Positions 27,197-37,073 of a stretch of 55,550 bases of DNA are shown here, piece after piece. The first letter of the stretch is position 1; every line of letters begins with the position of its first letter. The position numbers were made by a program, and so were the translations under genes. The stretch lies in NCBI GenBank assembly GCA_015222055.1, contig JADFUR010000010.1, positions 1-55,550 of the forward strand, given 5' to 3'. Origin of the DNA: Bacteroidota bacterium. GTDB lineage: Bacteria; Bacteroidota; Bacteroidia; Bacteroidales; B39-G9. The notes beneath the pieces are model-generated. The model searched no databases. It was not told where the DNA came from and worked only from the letters and a program-made list of their open reading frames with translations.

Positions 27197-29164
27197 TCAA
27201 TTTTTTTTTGTTGTGTCTACTAGTTCAGAAGTTTTATTTCCAAAATTTCTTTTACCAAATATCTCTTCAAGATTTTCACTAAAGATTACTTCCTTTTCTA
27301 ATAATAATTCGGCTAATTTTTTTAAACCGTCTTTATTTTTTGTTAAAACATCATACGCTCTTTTGTATTGTTTTTCAATTATCAAATTTGCCTCTTTGTC
27401 AATAAGTTCTGCGGTTTTTTCGCTATAAGGTTTTGAAAATGAGTAGTCTGACTGTCCCGAAGAATCGTAGAAGCTCAAATTGCCTATTTTTTTACTCATT
27501 CCATAATATGAAATCATGGCATAAGCTTGTTTTGTAATTTTTTCTAAATCATTTAAAGCTCCGGTTGAAATTTTTCCAAAAGTAATTTCTTCAGACACCC
27601 TTCCTCCAAGTGCAGCACACATCTCGTCAAGTATTTGTTCTGTAGTTGTTATTTGACGTTCTTCAGGTAAATACCAAGCAGCTCCTAAGGCAGCTCCACG
27701 AGGTATAATTGTAACTTTTACAAGAGGGTTTGCATGTTCGAGTAACCAGCTTATTGTAGCATGCCCCGCTTCGTGATAGGCTATGGTTTTTTTCTCATCA
27801 GGTGAAATTATTTTATTTTTTTTCTCCAACCCACCAATTATTCTATCCACAGCATCAAGAAAGTCTTGGCGACCAACTATTTTTTTATCTTGTCTTGCTG
27901 CAATAAGGGCTGCTTCATTACAAACATTTGCTATGTCTGCACCTGAAAAGCCTGGAGTTTGTTTAGAGAGAAAATTAACATTAACATCTGGTGATATTTT
28001 TTTTAATGGGCGTAAATGAACCTTAAAGATTTCTTTACGTTCGTTTAAGTCGGGTAATTCAACGTGTATTTGGCGGTCAAAACGTCCAGCACGAAGTAGT
28101 GCTTTGTCTAACACATCAGCCCTGTTTGTCGCTGCTAGGATTATTACACCACCATTAGTGTCAAAGCCATCCATTTCAGTGAGAAGTTGATTCAGGGTGT
28201 TTTCTCTTTCATCGTTAGCTCCCATATTTGGATTTTTTCCACGAGCTCTACCAATTGCATCAATCTCATCAATAAAAATTATACAAGGAGCTTTTGATTT
28301 GGCTTGTTTAAATAAATCACGAACTCGTGAAGCACCAACTCCAACAAACATTTCAACAAAATCAGAGCCTGACATTGAGAAAAAAGGCACGTGAGCTTCA
28401 CCTGCAACGGCTCTTGCTAAAAGTGTTTTTCCTGTTCCTGGAGGTCCTATTAGTAATGCTCCTTTTGGTATTTTACCTCCTAAATTTGTGTATTTATCTG
28501 GGGTTTTTAAAAAATCAACTATTTCTTTTATCTCAACTTTAGCTTCGGCTAATCCTGCAACATCTTTAAAATCAATTTTCACTTCAACATCATCGCCATT
28601 AAACATTTTCGCTTTTGATTTTCCTATGTTGAAAATTTGTCCTCCTGCATTGTTTGTCCCCCCCATTTTTTTTAATATAAATATCCAAATAGCTATTAAA
28701 ATAATAATCGGGAACAGCCAGCTCAAAATATTTCCAAGATGGTCTTTTCTTTTTTCATAATTTACATTAATTTTTTCATTTTCAGGAAAACTATTTTGTG
28801 CTTTTTCTAATTGCTCCGAAAAATAATCAACAGAACCTATGGTGAAAAAATAATGAGGCCCTCCTTTAGATGGTGAGCTTAAATTTGATTTAAAAAGTTC
28901 TTCATATCGACCAGAGTTTAATCTGTCTTTTTTGATGTAAACTTCAACTTTTTCTTTATTTATTACTGCAACTTTTTCAACATCATGATTAGAAAGCATC
29001 TTGCTCCTAAAATCATGCCAGTTTGTCTGCATTGGATTCGAACCAAAGTTTAAAAATTGGAAAGCCAGTAGAGCAACAGCCAATATTCCATATACCCAAT
29101 AAATATTTATTTTTGGTTTAATGGGTTTCGTGGGTTTGCTATTTTCGGGAATTGGATTATTCAT
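27197..29164 (-). CDS. ftsH: ATP-dependent zinc metalloprotease FtsH
   Basis: A 655-residue membrane AAA protease. TM1 is at about 22-42, the periplasmic domain at about 43-145 and TM2 at about 147-166. Walker A GPPGTGKT is at 240-247, Walker B IIFIDE at about 295-300, and the second region of homology with GRFDR near 360-364. The zinc site HEAGH is at 464-468, with the third ligand in the later LNDLEK region. It degrades membrane and short-lived cytoplasmic proteins; in E. coli its targets include LpxC, which balances LPS and phospholipid. It lies between rsfS and the cdsA/psd genes, in keeping with that balance role. Confidence 0.97.
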   Translation of the reverse strand: MNNPIPENSKPTKPIKPKINIYWVYGILAVALLAFQFLNFGSNPMQTNWHDFRSKMLSNHDVEKVAVINKEKVEVYIKKDRLNSGRYEELFKSNLSSPSKGGPHYFFTIGSVDYFSEQLEKAQNSFPENEKINVNYEKRKDHLGNILSWLFPIIILIAIWIFILKKMGGTNNAGGQIFNIGKSKAKMFNGDDVEVKIDFKDVAGLAEAKVEIKEIVDFLKTPDKYTNLGGKIPKGALLIGPPGTGKTLLARAVAGEAHVPFFSMSGSDFVEMFVGVGASRVRDLFKQAKSKAPCIIFIDEIDAIGRARGKNPNMGANDERENTLNQLLTEMDGFDTNGGVIILAATNRADVLDKALLRAGRFDRQIHVELPDLNERKEIFKVHLRPLKKISPDVNVNFLSKQTPGFSGADIANVCNEAALIAARQDKKIVGRQDFLDAVDRIIGGLEKKNKIISPDEKKTIAYHEAGHATISWLLEHANPLVKVTIIPRGAALGAAWYLPEERQITTTEQILDEMCAALGGRVSEEITFGKISTGALNDLEKITKQAYAMISYYGMSKKIGNLSFYDSSGQSDYSFSKPYSEKTAELIDKEANLIIEKQYKRAYDVLTKNKDGLKKLAELLLEKEVIFSENLEEIFGKRNFGNKTSELVDTTKKN

Positions 29165-29195
29165 TTTTTTATTTTAAATAAATATGTATAATAGT

Positions 29196-29552
29196 CTATT
29201 CAACGTCTTGAATTGTTTGGATCTTGGCATCTGCCCATAAATCTTCTAAATTGTAAAATTTTCTATCTTCTTTTTGAAAAACGTGAACAATCACCGAACC
29301 GTAATCTAATAATACCCATTGAGAGTTTTCTTTTCCCTCTTTGTGAATGGGCTTTTCATCAAGTTCTTTTTTGACAAAATATTCTACAGAATCGGCTATT
29401 GCACCCACTTGTGTATTCGAATCTCCATGACAAATGATGAAATTGTCTGCAATTGATTGTTCGAGTTTTGTAATATCAAGGTTTACAATGTTTTTTCCTT
29501 TTTTTTCTTGAATGCCTTTAATAATATTGTCTACTAATTGTTTTGTTAACAT
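29196..29552 (-). CDS. rsfS: Ribosomal silencing factor RsfS
   Basis: A 118-residue RsfS/Iojap protein. The family core DNFIICHGDSNTQVGAIADSV and the WVLLDYGSVIVHVF segment, followed by FYNLEDLW, are intact. It binds L14 and blocks subunit joining during starvation. It is the first gene of the rsfS-ftsH-DUF2007-cdsA-psd run (32 bases to ftsH), preceded by a -7 element at 29581-29588. Confidence 0.95.
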   Translation of the reverse strand: MLTKQLVDNIIKGIQEKKGKNIVNLDITKLEQSIADNFIICHGDSNTQVGAIADSVEYFVKKELDEKPIHKEGKENSQWVLLDYGSVIVHVFQKEDRKFYNLEDLWADAKIQTIQDVE

Positions 29553-29580
29553 TTATTTCGTTTTGAGTGGAAAATTTTTA

Positions 29581-29588
29581 CAAATTTA
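29581..29588 (-). promoter_or_regulatory. -7 promoter element of the rsfS-ftsH-cdsA-psd operon
   Basis: The minus strand reads TAAATTTG, matching TAnnTTTG, 29 bases upstream of rsfS. No well-spaced -33 TTTG is evident. Confidence 0.45.
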
Positions 29589-29673
29589 AGTAATTTTAAT
29601 TACAATCTAAATTGTATCGTTTATATGTTTTTACAAAAAGCGTGCAATTTTTTTTTAAAATATAAAATGCACT

Positions 29674-29681
29674 TATATTTG
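29674..29681 (+). promoter_or_regulatory. Candidate -7 element of the porin-like gene
   Basis: TATATTTG fits TAnnTTTG and lies 113 bases before the start at 29795. A weaker copy, CATATTTG, lies nearer at 29762-29769. Either could serve. Confidence 0.35.
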
Positions 29682-29794
29682 TGGTTCCAAATTTACGAGA
29701 AATATGCTTTAAAAAGAATATTTATCATAAATTGCGTATTTTTATATAGATAAATATTACTCATATTTGCAATAAGTTTAAAAAAATATTAATA

Positions 29795-31096
29795 ATGACG
29801 AAATTTATTTTAATTTTATTTTTTGTGTTTTTAACAAATAGTTTGTTAGCACAATTTTCTGTTAAAGGAGAATTTAGACCAAGAGGAGAAGTACGCGATG
29901 GTTATACTCAATTGCCGGATTCTTCGAAAGACCCGTCTGTGTTTGTAAGTCAACGAAGTAGGCTGACTTTTGATTATAGTAATAGTAAATATATTACTCG
30001 TTTTTCTATACAAGATATTAGAGTTTGGGGAGACGAAACTTTATATAATTCAACTTTGATAAAAGGAGATAATGCAAGTGTTGATGTGCATGAAGCATGG
30101 GTTGAGTTGTTTTTAAACGAAAAATCAACTTTAAAAATTGGCCGTCAAGAATTGACGTATGATGACCAACGATTAATTTCTCGTCGTAATTGGGGGCAAA
30201 CGGGTATATCATACGATGCTTTTATATATAAGTTCAATAATAATAATAATTTTGAATTCAATCTTGGTTTGTCTTTAAACAATAACAAAGAAAATAAGTT
30301 TGGGAATCTTTACACTCCTGATAAAATGAAAACATTAGATTTTATTTATTTGAAAAAGAAATTTAATGATAATTTAAATGTTTCCTTAATTAGTATAGCT
30401 TCTGGTTATGAAAAAGAGAATACTTCTGAAACGATTTATGTTCAAGGTAGTTATGGTACAAACATCGTTTATCAAAAAAACAATTTAAAAATTAAAGGTT
30501 CTGCTTATTATCAGAATGGAAAAAATAAAACGGGACAAGATGTAAGTGCTTATTTTTTTGGAATAAGTGATGATTATAAATTTAATAAAATTGTTCTTAC
30601 AACAGGGCTTGACTTTTTGTCAGGTCAGGATGCTTCAAATACAGATTCTTCTTATATTAAAACCGACCACCTTTTTGATATTTTATATGGTTCAAGAACC
30701 AGTCATTATGGTAGTATGGGATATTTTTTAAATCTTGATCAATCAACGGGAAGCGGTGGTCTGTTTAATGTTTTTGCAAAAATAAAATATCAATTTTTCG
30801 AGAAAAACACAATCAATTTTAATTATCATTTGTTAATGTTGGCTAATAATGTTGCAGATAACACATATACCGGTTCGGGGTTTAAGAGTTTGAATAAAAA
30901 TCTTGGCTCAGAATTCGATTTTGTTTTTACTCGCAAGTATAGGAAAGACATTAAATTTCAATTCGGATATTCATTTTTATTGGCAACTAATTCATTAAAA
31001 ATTATTCAAAATGTTATTGATAAAGACTGTAGATTGCCCCAGTGGGCTTGGGTTATGTTAACAGTTTCTCCTGATATTTTTAAATCGAAAAAATAA
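29795..31096 (+). CDS. Outer-membrane porin of the alginate-export (AlgE-like) type
   Basis: A 433-residue barrel with a signal peptide (KFILILFFVFLTNSLLAQ). The N-terminal part has the alginate-export family pattern: FSVKGEFRPRGEVRDGY, SRLTFDYSNSKYITRFSIQDIRVWGD, then VHEAWVELFLNEKSTLKIGRQEL-type strands with the IGRQ block. It is probably an 18-strand channel in the outer membrane. The substrate is not known; members of this family in Bacteroidota are not always tied to alginate. It is a single gene between the rsfS operon and birA. The protein ends PDIFKSKK, lacking the usual terminal aromatic residue. Confidence 0.75.
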   Translation: MTKFILILFFVFLTNSLLAQFSVKGEFRPRGEVRDGYTQLPDSSKDPSVFVSQRSRLTFDYSNSKYITRFSIQDIRVWGDETLYNSTLIKGDNASVDVHEAWVELFLNEKSTLKIGRQELTYDDQRLISRRNWGQTGISYDAFIYKFNNNNNFEFNLGLSLNNNKENKFGNLYTPDKMKTLDFIYLKKKFNDNLNVSLISIASGYEKENTSETIYVQGSYGTNIVYQKNNLKIKGSAYYQNGKNKTGQDVSAYFFGISDDYKFNKIVLTTGLDFLSGQDASNTDSSYIKTDHLFDILYGSRTSHYGSMGYFLNLDQSTGSGGLFNVFAKIKYQFFEKNTINFNYHLLMLANNVADNTYTGSGFKSLNKNLGSEFDFVFTRKYRKDIKFQFGYSFLLATNSLKIIQNVIDKDCRLPQWAWVMLTVSPDIFKSKK

Positions 31097-31162
31097 TTTT
31101 CTTGCAATATTTTTTATTAAAATTCCTTAGTTTGTAAAGTTATTAACTTATTTATTTTTAAA

Positions 31163-31915
31163 ATGAAGGCAAAGTTTATAGGAAAAAGTTTAATCGAGTT
31201 AGATGCTGTTAGCTCAACAAATGAGTATGCTCTTGATTTAATAAAAAATGATATTGTTGCCGAAGGACTTATTGTTTTTGCAAAATATCAAACTTCGGGA
31301 AAAGGACAAAAAGATAATTTTTGGGAGAGTGAAAAATCAAAAAATTTATTGTTATCAATAATCCTTCACCCTAATTTTGTGAAAGTAGAAGAGCAGTTTT
31401 TAATTTCAAAAGCTGTTTCGCTGGCAGTTGCAGATTTTGTTAACACGAAAGTTGATAAGGTAAGCATAAAATGGCCGAATGACATTTATGTTGATGATAG
31501 AAAAATTTCAGGAATTTTAATAGAAAATACATTATCGGGTAACATTATTAGTAATACTATTGTAGGAATTGGTTTAAATATTAATCAAATAGATTTTATA
31601 AGTGATGCCCCAAATCCTGTTTCGTTAAAATTATTAACAGGTAAAACTTACATTCTCGACGATTGTATTAATCAATTGAGTTTTTTTATAGAGAAACGTT
31701 ATAAAGAACTAAACAATGATTTTAATAAAACGAATTTTGATTATTTGAAAAGTTTATATCTCTTTAATTTTTTTAATTTGTATGAGGCCAAAGGTGAGAG
31801 GTTTGTGGCAAAAATTATTGATGTTGAAAATAACGGTGAATTGATTCTTGAAACAAGACAAAAAGAAATTAGAAAATATTTTTTTAAAGAAGTTTCTTTT
31901 CTGAATTTAAAATAA
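31163..31915 (+). CDS. birA: Biotin--[acetyl-CoA-carboxylase] ligase
   Basis: A 250-residue ligase. It has the biotinyl-AMP loop SGKGQKDNFWES (45-56; E. coli has GRGRRGRxW) and the catalytic block KWPNDIYVDDRKISGILIE (103-121). The N-terminal winged-helix DNA-binding domain of E. coli BirA is absent, so it is a type I ligase without repressor function. It attaches biotin to the carboxyl carrier protein of acetyl-CoA carboxylase. It lies 66 bases after the porin gene on the same strand. Confidence 0.94.
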   Translation: MKAKFIGKSLIELDAVSSTNEYALDLIKNDIVAEGLIVFAKYQTSGKGQKDNFWESEKSKNLLLSIILHPNFVKVEEQFLISKAVSLAVADFVNTKVDKVSIKWPNDIYVDDRKISGILIENTLSGNIISNTIVGIGLNINQIDFISDAPNPVSLKLLTGKTYILDDCINQLSFFIEKRYKELNNDFNKTNFDYLKSLYLFNFFNLYEAKGERFVAKIIDVENNGELILETRQKEIRKYFFKEVSFLNLK

Positions 31916-32029
31916 ATTGAAACGAGTTTTAGTTTATTTTAAACACTCTTTAGAGAATTCTGTAATATAGTTTTTTGTTATTTAAAGAGTATTGAATTCT
32001 AAATTTAAAAAAATATTGAGAAAAATTTA

Positions 32030-32076
32030 CTTCTTAAAACTTTCATGATTTATAAAATTCAGAAAATTTTAAGAAG
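32030..32076. terminator. Hairpin between convergent birA and YfhO-type genes
   Basis: CTTCTTAAAA-c-TTTC pairs with GAAA-a-TTTTAAGAAG, a 14-bp stem with one mismatch and a 17-base loop. It lies between two convergent genes. A weaker hairpin (AACACTCTTTA / TAAAGAGTATT, about 31940-31993) precedes it. T-runs are poor, so the terminator role is tentative. Confidence 0.45.
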
Positions 32077-32090
32077 CAATTATAATAGAT

Positions 32091-34646
32091 TTATTGTTCT
32101 TTCTTTTTTAAAAATTCTTTTGCAAAAATTCCTATTAATAATAGAATTAATATTGATGAGCTTGCTATAGAAATATTATTTCCTATAACATATGATTTAG
32201 GTTCAAATTTAAATTCAATAGTATGTTTTCCCGCTGGAACTTTCATTGCACGCAAAACATAATTTGCTCTAAAATAGGGAGATAATTTCCCGTCAATAAA
32301 TGCATCCCATCCTTTATCATAATATATTTCGGAAAAAACAGCCAGTTGCTCAACCTTCGAATTTGATGTGTATTTTAAGTAAGTTGGAGTGTATTTGTTT
32401 AAATTAATATTTGCTGTAGAATCTTTTTTGTAAGAAAAATTATCAATTTGTTTTTTAAATCGTTTGTCAACAATTAACTCATTTGCAGGGCTGAAATTTG
32501 ATAATTCATTAATTTCAGAATCGGCATTCTCTACAATTTTGTATTTTTCAACAAACCATGCATTACCTAGCGTGTTCGGATTTTGTTGAACAGTAGCTTG
32601 ATTGTTACCTTTTGCAGGAATAATAAAATATTTAGTGTTTAACATATTTAACACATCCATATTATTTTTGCTTATCTGATAATCAATAAGTTCTTGGTAG
32701 CGTTTCATTTTTGCCGCATGATAACCACCTATTGACTTGTGAAAATAAGCAGTGCTTGCGTCGTTAAAAGTATTTACGGCTAAATTAAATATTCTGTAAT
32801 CGGTTGCGAAATTTAATGTTGTGAACTTTATATTATTGATTTCATCAATTGAAATTTTATTTTTGTTTTCTTTTTTAAATTCAGTAATCTTGTCATTTAT
32901 CTGTTTCTGTATCTCTGGATTTTCATTTAATTCTGACTGCAAAATTTGCATATCGTATTGTTGAGGATGATATGGTGTGTTGGCTTCTTTTTTTGTTACA
33001 AAATTATTGTTATTAACGTATCTTTTATTAATAGGCCACATATCAATAATTATTAATACAGCGAATAAAACATAGGCCGTATTTTTGTTGATTTTTTTAA
33101 GATAAGTAGTAAGCAAAACAGTAGCAGAGAGTAGAATAAATATTAAAGATCGAAATGCATCGGTTTGTAATAATGATTTTCTGTCTGCATGCCAAGCATT
33201 AACTAACCATTCAGGATAACCTGATGCTACATATTGTGCATCACTACTTGCTTTGAAGTCGAAAAAAGCTCCAGGAAACAATGTGAAAAATAAAGTAATG
33301 CCACCCACAATGTAAAGTGAGTATTTAAATGCTTTCATAAAAGATTTTTTGTCAACTTTCCCATCAAAAATCTTTTTTAAACCTAGAAAAGCTAATAGTG
33401 GCATTGTAAATTCTGCAATAACAAGTATCATCGATACTGTTCTGAATTTGTTGTAGCCAGGAAAATAGTCGAGAAATAAACTCGACAGTGGCATGAAATT
33501 TTTACCCCATGCCAATAAAATAGATAATATGGTTGCCGATAAAAGCCACCATTTAGTTTTGCCTCTAAGAATAAATAAAGACAAAATAAAAAGGAAGAAA
33601 ACAATGGCACCAATATAAACTGGACCTGAAGTAAAAGGTTGAGTTCCCCAATAACAAGGTTGTTGTTTAATAATATTTCTAGCATTAGGCACGTTGTTCT
33701 GTTTTAATATTTTATAGGTTTCTGAATTTGTGCCTAGAGCCCCGCCCGAAGCACCACCTTTAAAATTAGGAATTAAAAGCGTAAGTGTTTCATCAATTCC
33801 ATAACTCCAAGAGGTCGCATAATCTTTGTCTAAGCCAGAAGTTTTGTTGTCTTTATTTGCAGTAAGTTCTGATTTGCCCCTGATTGAGTACTTGCTGTAT
33901 TCGTAGGTTAACCAAATGTTGTTTATGTTACTCCCAATTGCTAGTATTGCAGCAATTATGAGAACTCCAAGAGTCTTGAAAAATTTTTTGAGAATTTTAT
34001 TTTTATATGAATATACAAATTGGAAGATACCCAAGATTAAAATAATTAGTCCGGAGTAATATGTTATTTGTAAATGATTTACCAATAATTGCATGGCAAA
34101 AAAAATGGAAAATATTATACTCCCTAATAACATGTTTTTTTTAAAAGCATAATAGACACCTGCAATAATTACTGGCATATATCCTATTGCAATAATTTTA
34201 GTAGTATGTCCGGCATCAATTATAACAAAGAAATAGGAGGAAAATCCATAAGCTAAAGCACCAACAATGCTAAGCCAAGGGTTAACACCAAAAAGCAATA
34301 ATGCTATATAAAAGCTAAGAAAATACATAAAAATAAAATTAGCTGGTCGTGCTCCATTATTAAAACTGAAAAAATAATGAATGTGTTTTATAAAACTTTT
34401 TGTAGTAGGGTTGGAGGTTAAGTAAGTTGGCATACCCCCAAACATACTGTTTGACCAAAGCACGTTTTCGCCGGTTTCTTTTTTGTAATCTCTCAGTTCT
34501 TTCGACATTCCGTAGTAATTGGTCATGTCAGATTGTCTAATTTTTTTTCCTTCTAATAAAGGGCTGAAATAAGTAAATGAAAGAATTAAAAAGAACACAA
34601 TAGCTACTAAGTGAGGAATAATTTTTTTAAAAGAAATATTAGTCAT
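32091..34646 (-). CDS. YfhO-family polytopic membrane protein
   Basis: The start at 34646 (MTNISFKKIIPHLV, 851 residues) is preferred over an upstream in-frame Met at 34688, because a -7 element lies at 34686-34693. About 12 TM helices are spread over residues 1-540, with a last TM near 820-840, and a periplasmic domain in between (about 560-810). The architecture and the WSNSMFGGMPTY motif fit YfhO proteins of the GT-C-like superfamily. YfhO in Gram-positives is linked to glycosylation of lipoteichoic acid. The role in Bacteroidota is not known; transfer of a lipid-linked sugar is possible. Confidence 0.85.
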   Translation of the reverse strand: MTNISFKKIIPHLVAIVFFLILSFTYFSPLLEGKKIRQSDMTNYYGMSKELRDYKKETGENVLWSNSMFGGMPTYLTSNPTTKSFIKHIHYFFSFNNGARPANFIFMYFLSFYIALLLFGVNPWLSIVGALAYGFSSYFFVIIDAGHTTKIIAIGYMPVIIAGVYYAFKKNMLLGSIIFSIFFAMQLLVNHLQITYYSGLIILILGIFQFVYSYKNKILKKFFKTLGVLIIAAILAIGSNINNIWLTYEYSKYSIRGKSELTANKDNKTSGLDKDYATSWSYGIDETLTLLIPNFKGGASGGALGTNSETYKILKQNNVPNARNIIKQQPCYWGTQPFTSGPVYIGAIVFFLFILSLFILRGKTKWWLLSATILSILLAWGKNFMPLSSLFLDYFPGYNKFRTVSMILVIAEFTMPLLAFLGLKKIFDGKVDKKSFMKAFKYSLYIVGGITLFFTLFPGAFFDFKASSDAQYVASGYPEWLVNAWHADRKSLLQTDAFRSLIFILLSATVLLTTYLKKINKNTAYVLFAVLIIIDMWPINKRYVNNNNFVTKKEANTPYHPQQYDMQILQSELNENPEIQKQINDKITEFKKENKNKISIDEINNIKFTTLNFATDYRIFNLAVNTFNDASTAYFHKSIGGYHAAKMKRYQELIDYQISKNNMDVLNMLNTKYFIIPAKGNNQATVQQNPNTLGNAWFVEKYKIVENADSEINELSNFSPANELIVDKRFKKQIDNFSYKKDSTANINLNKYTPTYLKYTSNSKVEQLAVFSEIYYDKGWDAFIDGKLSPYFRANYVLRAMKVPAGKHTIEFKFEPKSYVIGNNISIASSSILILLLIGIFAKEFLKKKEQ

Positions 34647-34685
34647 GATTATTATAAGTTTAAAATAAATTATCTTTGCTTTTTG

Positions 34686-34693
34686 CAAACTTA
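34686..34693 (-). promoter_or_regulatory. -7 promoter element of the YfhO-type gene
   Basis: The minus strand reads TAAGTTTG, matching TAnnTTTG, 40 bases before the start at 34646. It rules out the earlier in-frame start. Confidence 0.5.
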
Positions 34694-34756
34694 ATTTTTT
34701 TTATGCAATATTTGAATGTTTTTTTTTAAAATTTTATTTTTTTAAAGGTTATTTAG

Positions 34757-36241
34757 TTGGGTATAATTCAAAGACAAACAATAAAAGGTAGTATATATTC
34801 ATACATTGGTGCACTTATAGGATTTGTTAATGTAGGAGTGCTATTACCGAAAATATTTTTAACAGAACAGGTTGGATTAACTAATTTGTTGCTTGCTATA
34901 TCAATTATTTTAATTCAGTTTGCTGGACTTGGAGTTAATAGTGTAACTACACGACTTTTTCCTTATTTTAGAAATGAAAAAAACAATAATAATGGTTATT
35001 TGTTTATTTCTTTGATGGTAACATTAATAGGGTTTTGTTTAGCTTTATTGGCGTTTTTTATTTTTACTCCCTATATTATTGAGCAAAATGTAAATAAATC
35101 TCCTCTTTTTGTAAAATATATATACTATATAATCCCTTTAACTTTTTTTACACTTATTTTTAATGTTTTAGATAATTATAACAAAGTTTTGTATGATGCA
35201 GTTTTTGGTACATTCCTGAGAGATTTTGTTTGCCGAATATTGAATTTTGTGATTATACTGCTTTTTGCTTTTAATATTATTGATTTCGATAAATATGTAT
35301 TTTTTTATGTATTAGTATATAGTTCGCCTGTTTTTTTTATTACTGCTTTACTTTTAAAAAGAAAGCAATTTAATTTAAAACCCAATTTGTCTTTTCTTAC
35401 TCCTAAATTGAAAAAGATGATGATTAGTGTTGCTTTTTTTGGTTTGCTGACAGGCTTTAGTGCAATGGCAATAGTAAATATTGATAGGTATATGATAAAT
35501 TCTATGATAGACCTTAGTGCAACAGGAATTTATTCAACAACATTTTTTTTTGGTACCTTAATATTAATACCAGCTAGGTCTTTACGGAAAGTGTCCTCTG
35601 CTATAATTGCTGATGCATGGAAAGATAATGACATAGAAACGATTAGTCAAGTTTATTTTAAAAGTACGATTAATCAACTGATAATTGGCTCGCTACTTTT
35701 TATTGGCATTTGGGCAAATATTAATAATGTGTTTCAAATTTTACCTGCAGAATATCAGTCTGGGAAATATGTGATTCTGTTTATTGGTATTTTAAATTTG
35801 TTAGATATGTCTTCTGGAGTTAGCGGTTCAATTATTTCAACTTCAAATAAGTATAAAGTTCTTGCATATTTATTGGTGGGTTTTCTTGTATTGGTAGTTG
35901 TTTCAAATTTTATTTTTATTCCAATATTTGGTATTGCAGGAGCAGCTCTTGCTTCATTAATTTCCAATTTTTTATTTATTCTTTCTAAGTATATATTTTT
36001 AGTTAAAAAATATAAAATGCAACCATATAATTATAAGCATTTGGTGATTGTTATTATTGCAGTTGTAAGTTATCTGCTTAGTTTATTTATTCCAGAAATT
36101 AATAATTTTTATTTTGATATAATTGTTAGAAGTTCTTTTATAACAATCATTTTTTTCATTTTAATATATTTTACAAAAGTGTCAGTTGAGATTAACCAAG
36201 TTGCAGAAAATGCTTTGAAAATTATTTTCAAAATAAAATAA
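34757..36241 (+). CDS. Polysaccharide flippase-like membrane protein (MOP superfamily, Wzx type)
   Basis: A 494-residue protein with 12-14 TM helices. It starts GIIQRQTIKGSIYSYIGALIGFVNVGVLLPKIFLTEQVGLTNLL, the pattern of lipopolysaccharide biosynthesis flippases. The start codon is TTG at 34757, with AAAGG about 10 bases upstream. Members move undecaprenyl-linked oligosaccharides across the inner membrane. It stands divergent from the YfhO-type gene (about 110 bases between starts). No O-antigen genes adjoin it, so its cargo is unknown. Confidence 0.82.
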   Translation: MGIIQRQTIKGSIYSYIGALIGFVNVGVLLPKIFLTEQVGLTNLLLAISIILIQFAGLGVNSVTTRLFPYFRNEKNNNNGYLFISLMVTLIGFCLALLAFFIFTPYIIEQNVNKSPLFVKYIYYIIPLTFFTLIFNVLDNYNKVLYDAVFGTFLRDFVCRILNFVIILLFAFNIIDFDKYVFFYVLVYSSPVFFITALLLKRKQFNLKPNLSFLTPKLKKMMISVAFFGLLTGFSAMAIVNIDRYMINSMIDLSATGIYSTTFFFGTLILIPARSLRKVSSAIIADAWKDNDIETISQVYFKSTINQLIIGSLLFIGIWANINNVFQILPAEYQSGKYVILFIGILNLLDMSSGVSGSIISTSNKYKVLAYLLVGFLVLVVVSNFIFIPIFGIAGAALASLISNFLFILSKYIFLVKKYKMQPYNYKHLVIVIIAVVSYLLSLFIPEINNFYFDIIVRSSFITIIFFILIYFTKVSVEINQVAENALKIIFKIK

Positions 36242-36245
36242 TTTA

Positions 36246-36950
36246 TTATTGTTTTAATAAATTATTAAACAATAATAAATCTGATTTGTAAGTAATTTTT
36301 ATGTTTGTCTCAGATCCTTCAACAATAAAAATTTTTTCATCTTTAAGATAATTTAAAACAACACTGCAATCGTCAGTTGTTTTGAAATTTGAGTCTTGCA
36401 AGGCTTTTTCATAAGCTATTTTTATTGTGTTGAGATTAAAAGCTTGAGGAGTTTGACTTATTCTAAGGTGTTTTCTATTTGGGATGTTTTTAATAAATCC
36501 ATTTTTATCAAGTTCAAGTATCGTGTCTGTTGCAGGAATAGCAACATCAACCGCATTGTGCTTTTTAAGTGCATTAACAACATTTTCAATAATATTACAT
36601 GTAATTAGTGGTCTTACAGCATCGTGAAAAATTAGGTTAATATTTTTGGAGTTTTTTTCCGTTTTATAGGCGTTAATTGCTGAAAGACTAGAGCCATTTC
36701 TATCTTTACCACCGGGCAATATTTTTTTCACTTTTGTGAATTTGTTATTTTCAATTATGTTTTCTATTTCCGAAAAATAATTTTTGTTAATAATTATTGC
36801 AATTTCGTCAATAGAATTAGTTTTTTGAAAAGTGTTTATTGTGTATTCTATTAGTGTTTTTCCGGCTATACTAATAAATTGTTTAGGTAATTTTGAACCA
36901 AGGCGTAAGCCTGAACCACCTGCTAATATAACAGCAATATTTTTTTTCAT
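36246..36950 (-). CDS. ispD: 2-C-methyl-D-erythritol 4-phosphate cytidylyltransferase
   Basis: From the Met at 36950 the protein has 234 residues, starting MKKNIAVILAGGSGLRLGSK with the nucleotidyltransferase GGxGxR loop. LPKQF follows, then HDAVRPL and the C-terminal TDDCSVV block. The frame is open upstream to 36989, but a -7 element at 36977-36984 overlaps that start, so 36950 is chosen. It is the third step of the MEP isoprenoid pathway. It converges on the flippase gene with only 4 bases between stops. Confidence 0.94.
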   Translation of the reverse strand: MKKNIAVILAGGSGLRLGSKLPKQFISIAGKTLIEYTINTFQKTNSIDEIAIIINKNYFSEIENIIENNKFTKVKKILPGGKDRNGSSLSAINAYKTEKNSKNINLIFHDAVRPLITCNIIENVVNALKKHNAVDVAIPATDTILELDKNGFIKNIPNRKHLRISQTPQAFNLNTIKIAYEKALQDSNFKTTDDCSVVLNYLKDEKIFIVEGSETNIKITYKSDLLLFNNLLKQ

Positions 36951-36976
36951 TGGGATGAAATTAAAATACAATGTTA

Positions 36977-36984
36977 CAAAATTA
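36977..36984 (-). promoter_or_regulatory. -7 promoter element of ispD
   Basis: The minus strand reads TAATTTTG, matching TAnnTTTG, 27 bases upstream of the chosen ispD start. Confidence 0.4.
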
Positions 36985-37028
36985 TTCAATTAGACGAGAA
37001 TAAAATAATTTTGAATTTTGATAAAAAA

Positions 37029-37054
37029 AAGCCTTGCTAATTCTAACAAGGCTT
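37029..37054 (-). terminator. Terminator of the rimP-nusA-infB operon
   Basis: AAGCCTTG (37029-37036) pairs with CAAGGCTT (37047-37054), with inner TA/TA pairs. The plus-strand run of A before it gives a U-run on the minus-strand transcript. It is 20 bases past the infB stop. Confidence 0.8.
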
Positions 37055-37073
37055 AAATTATGTATATATTTTT

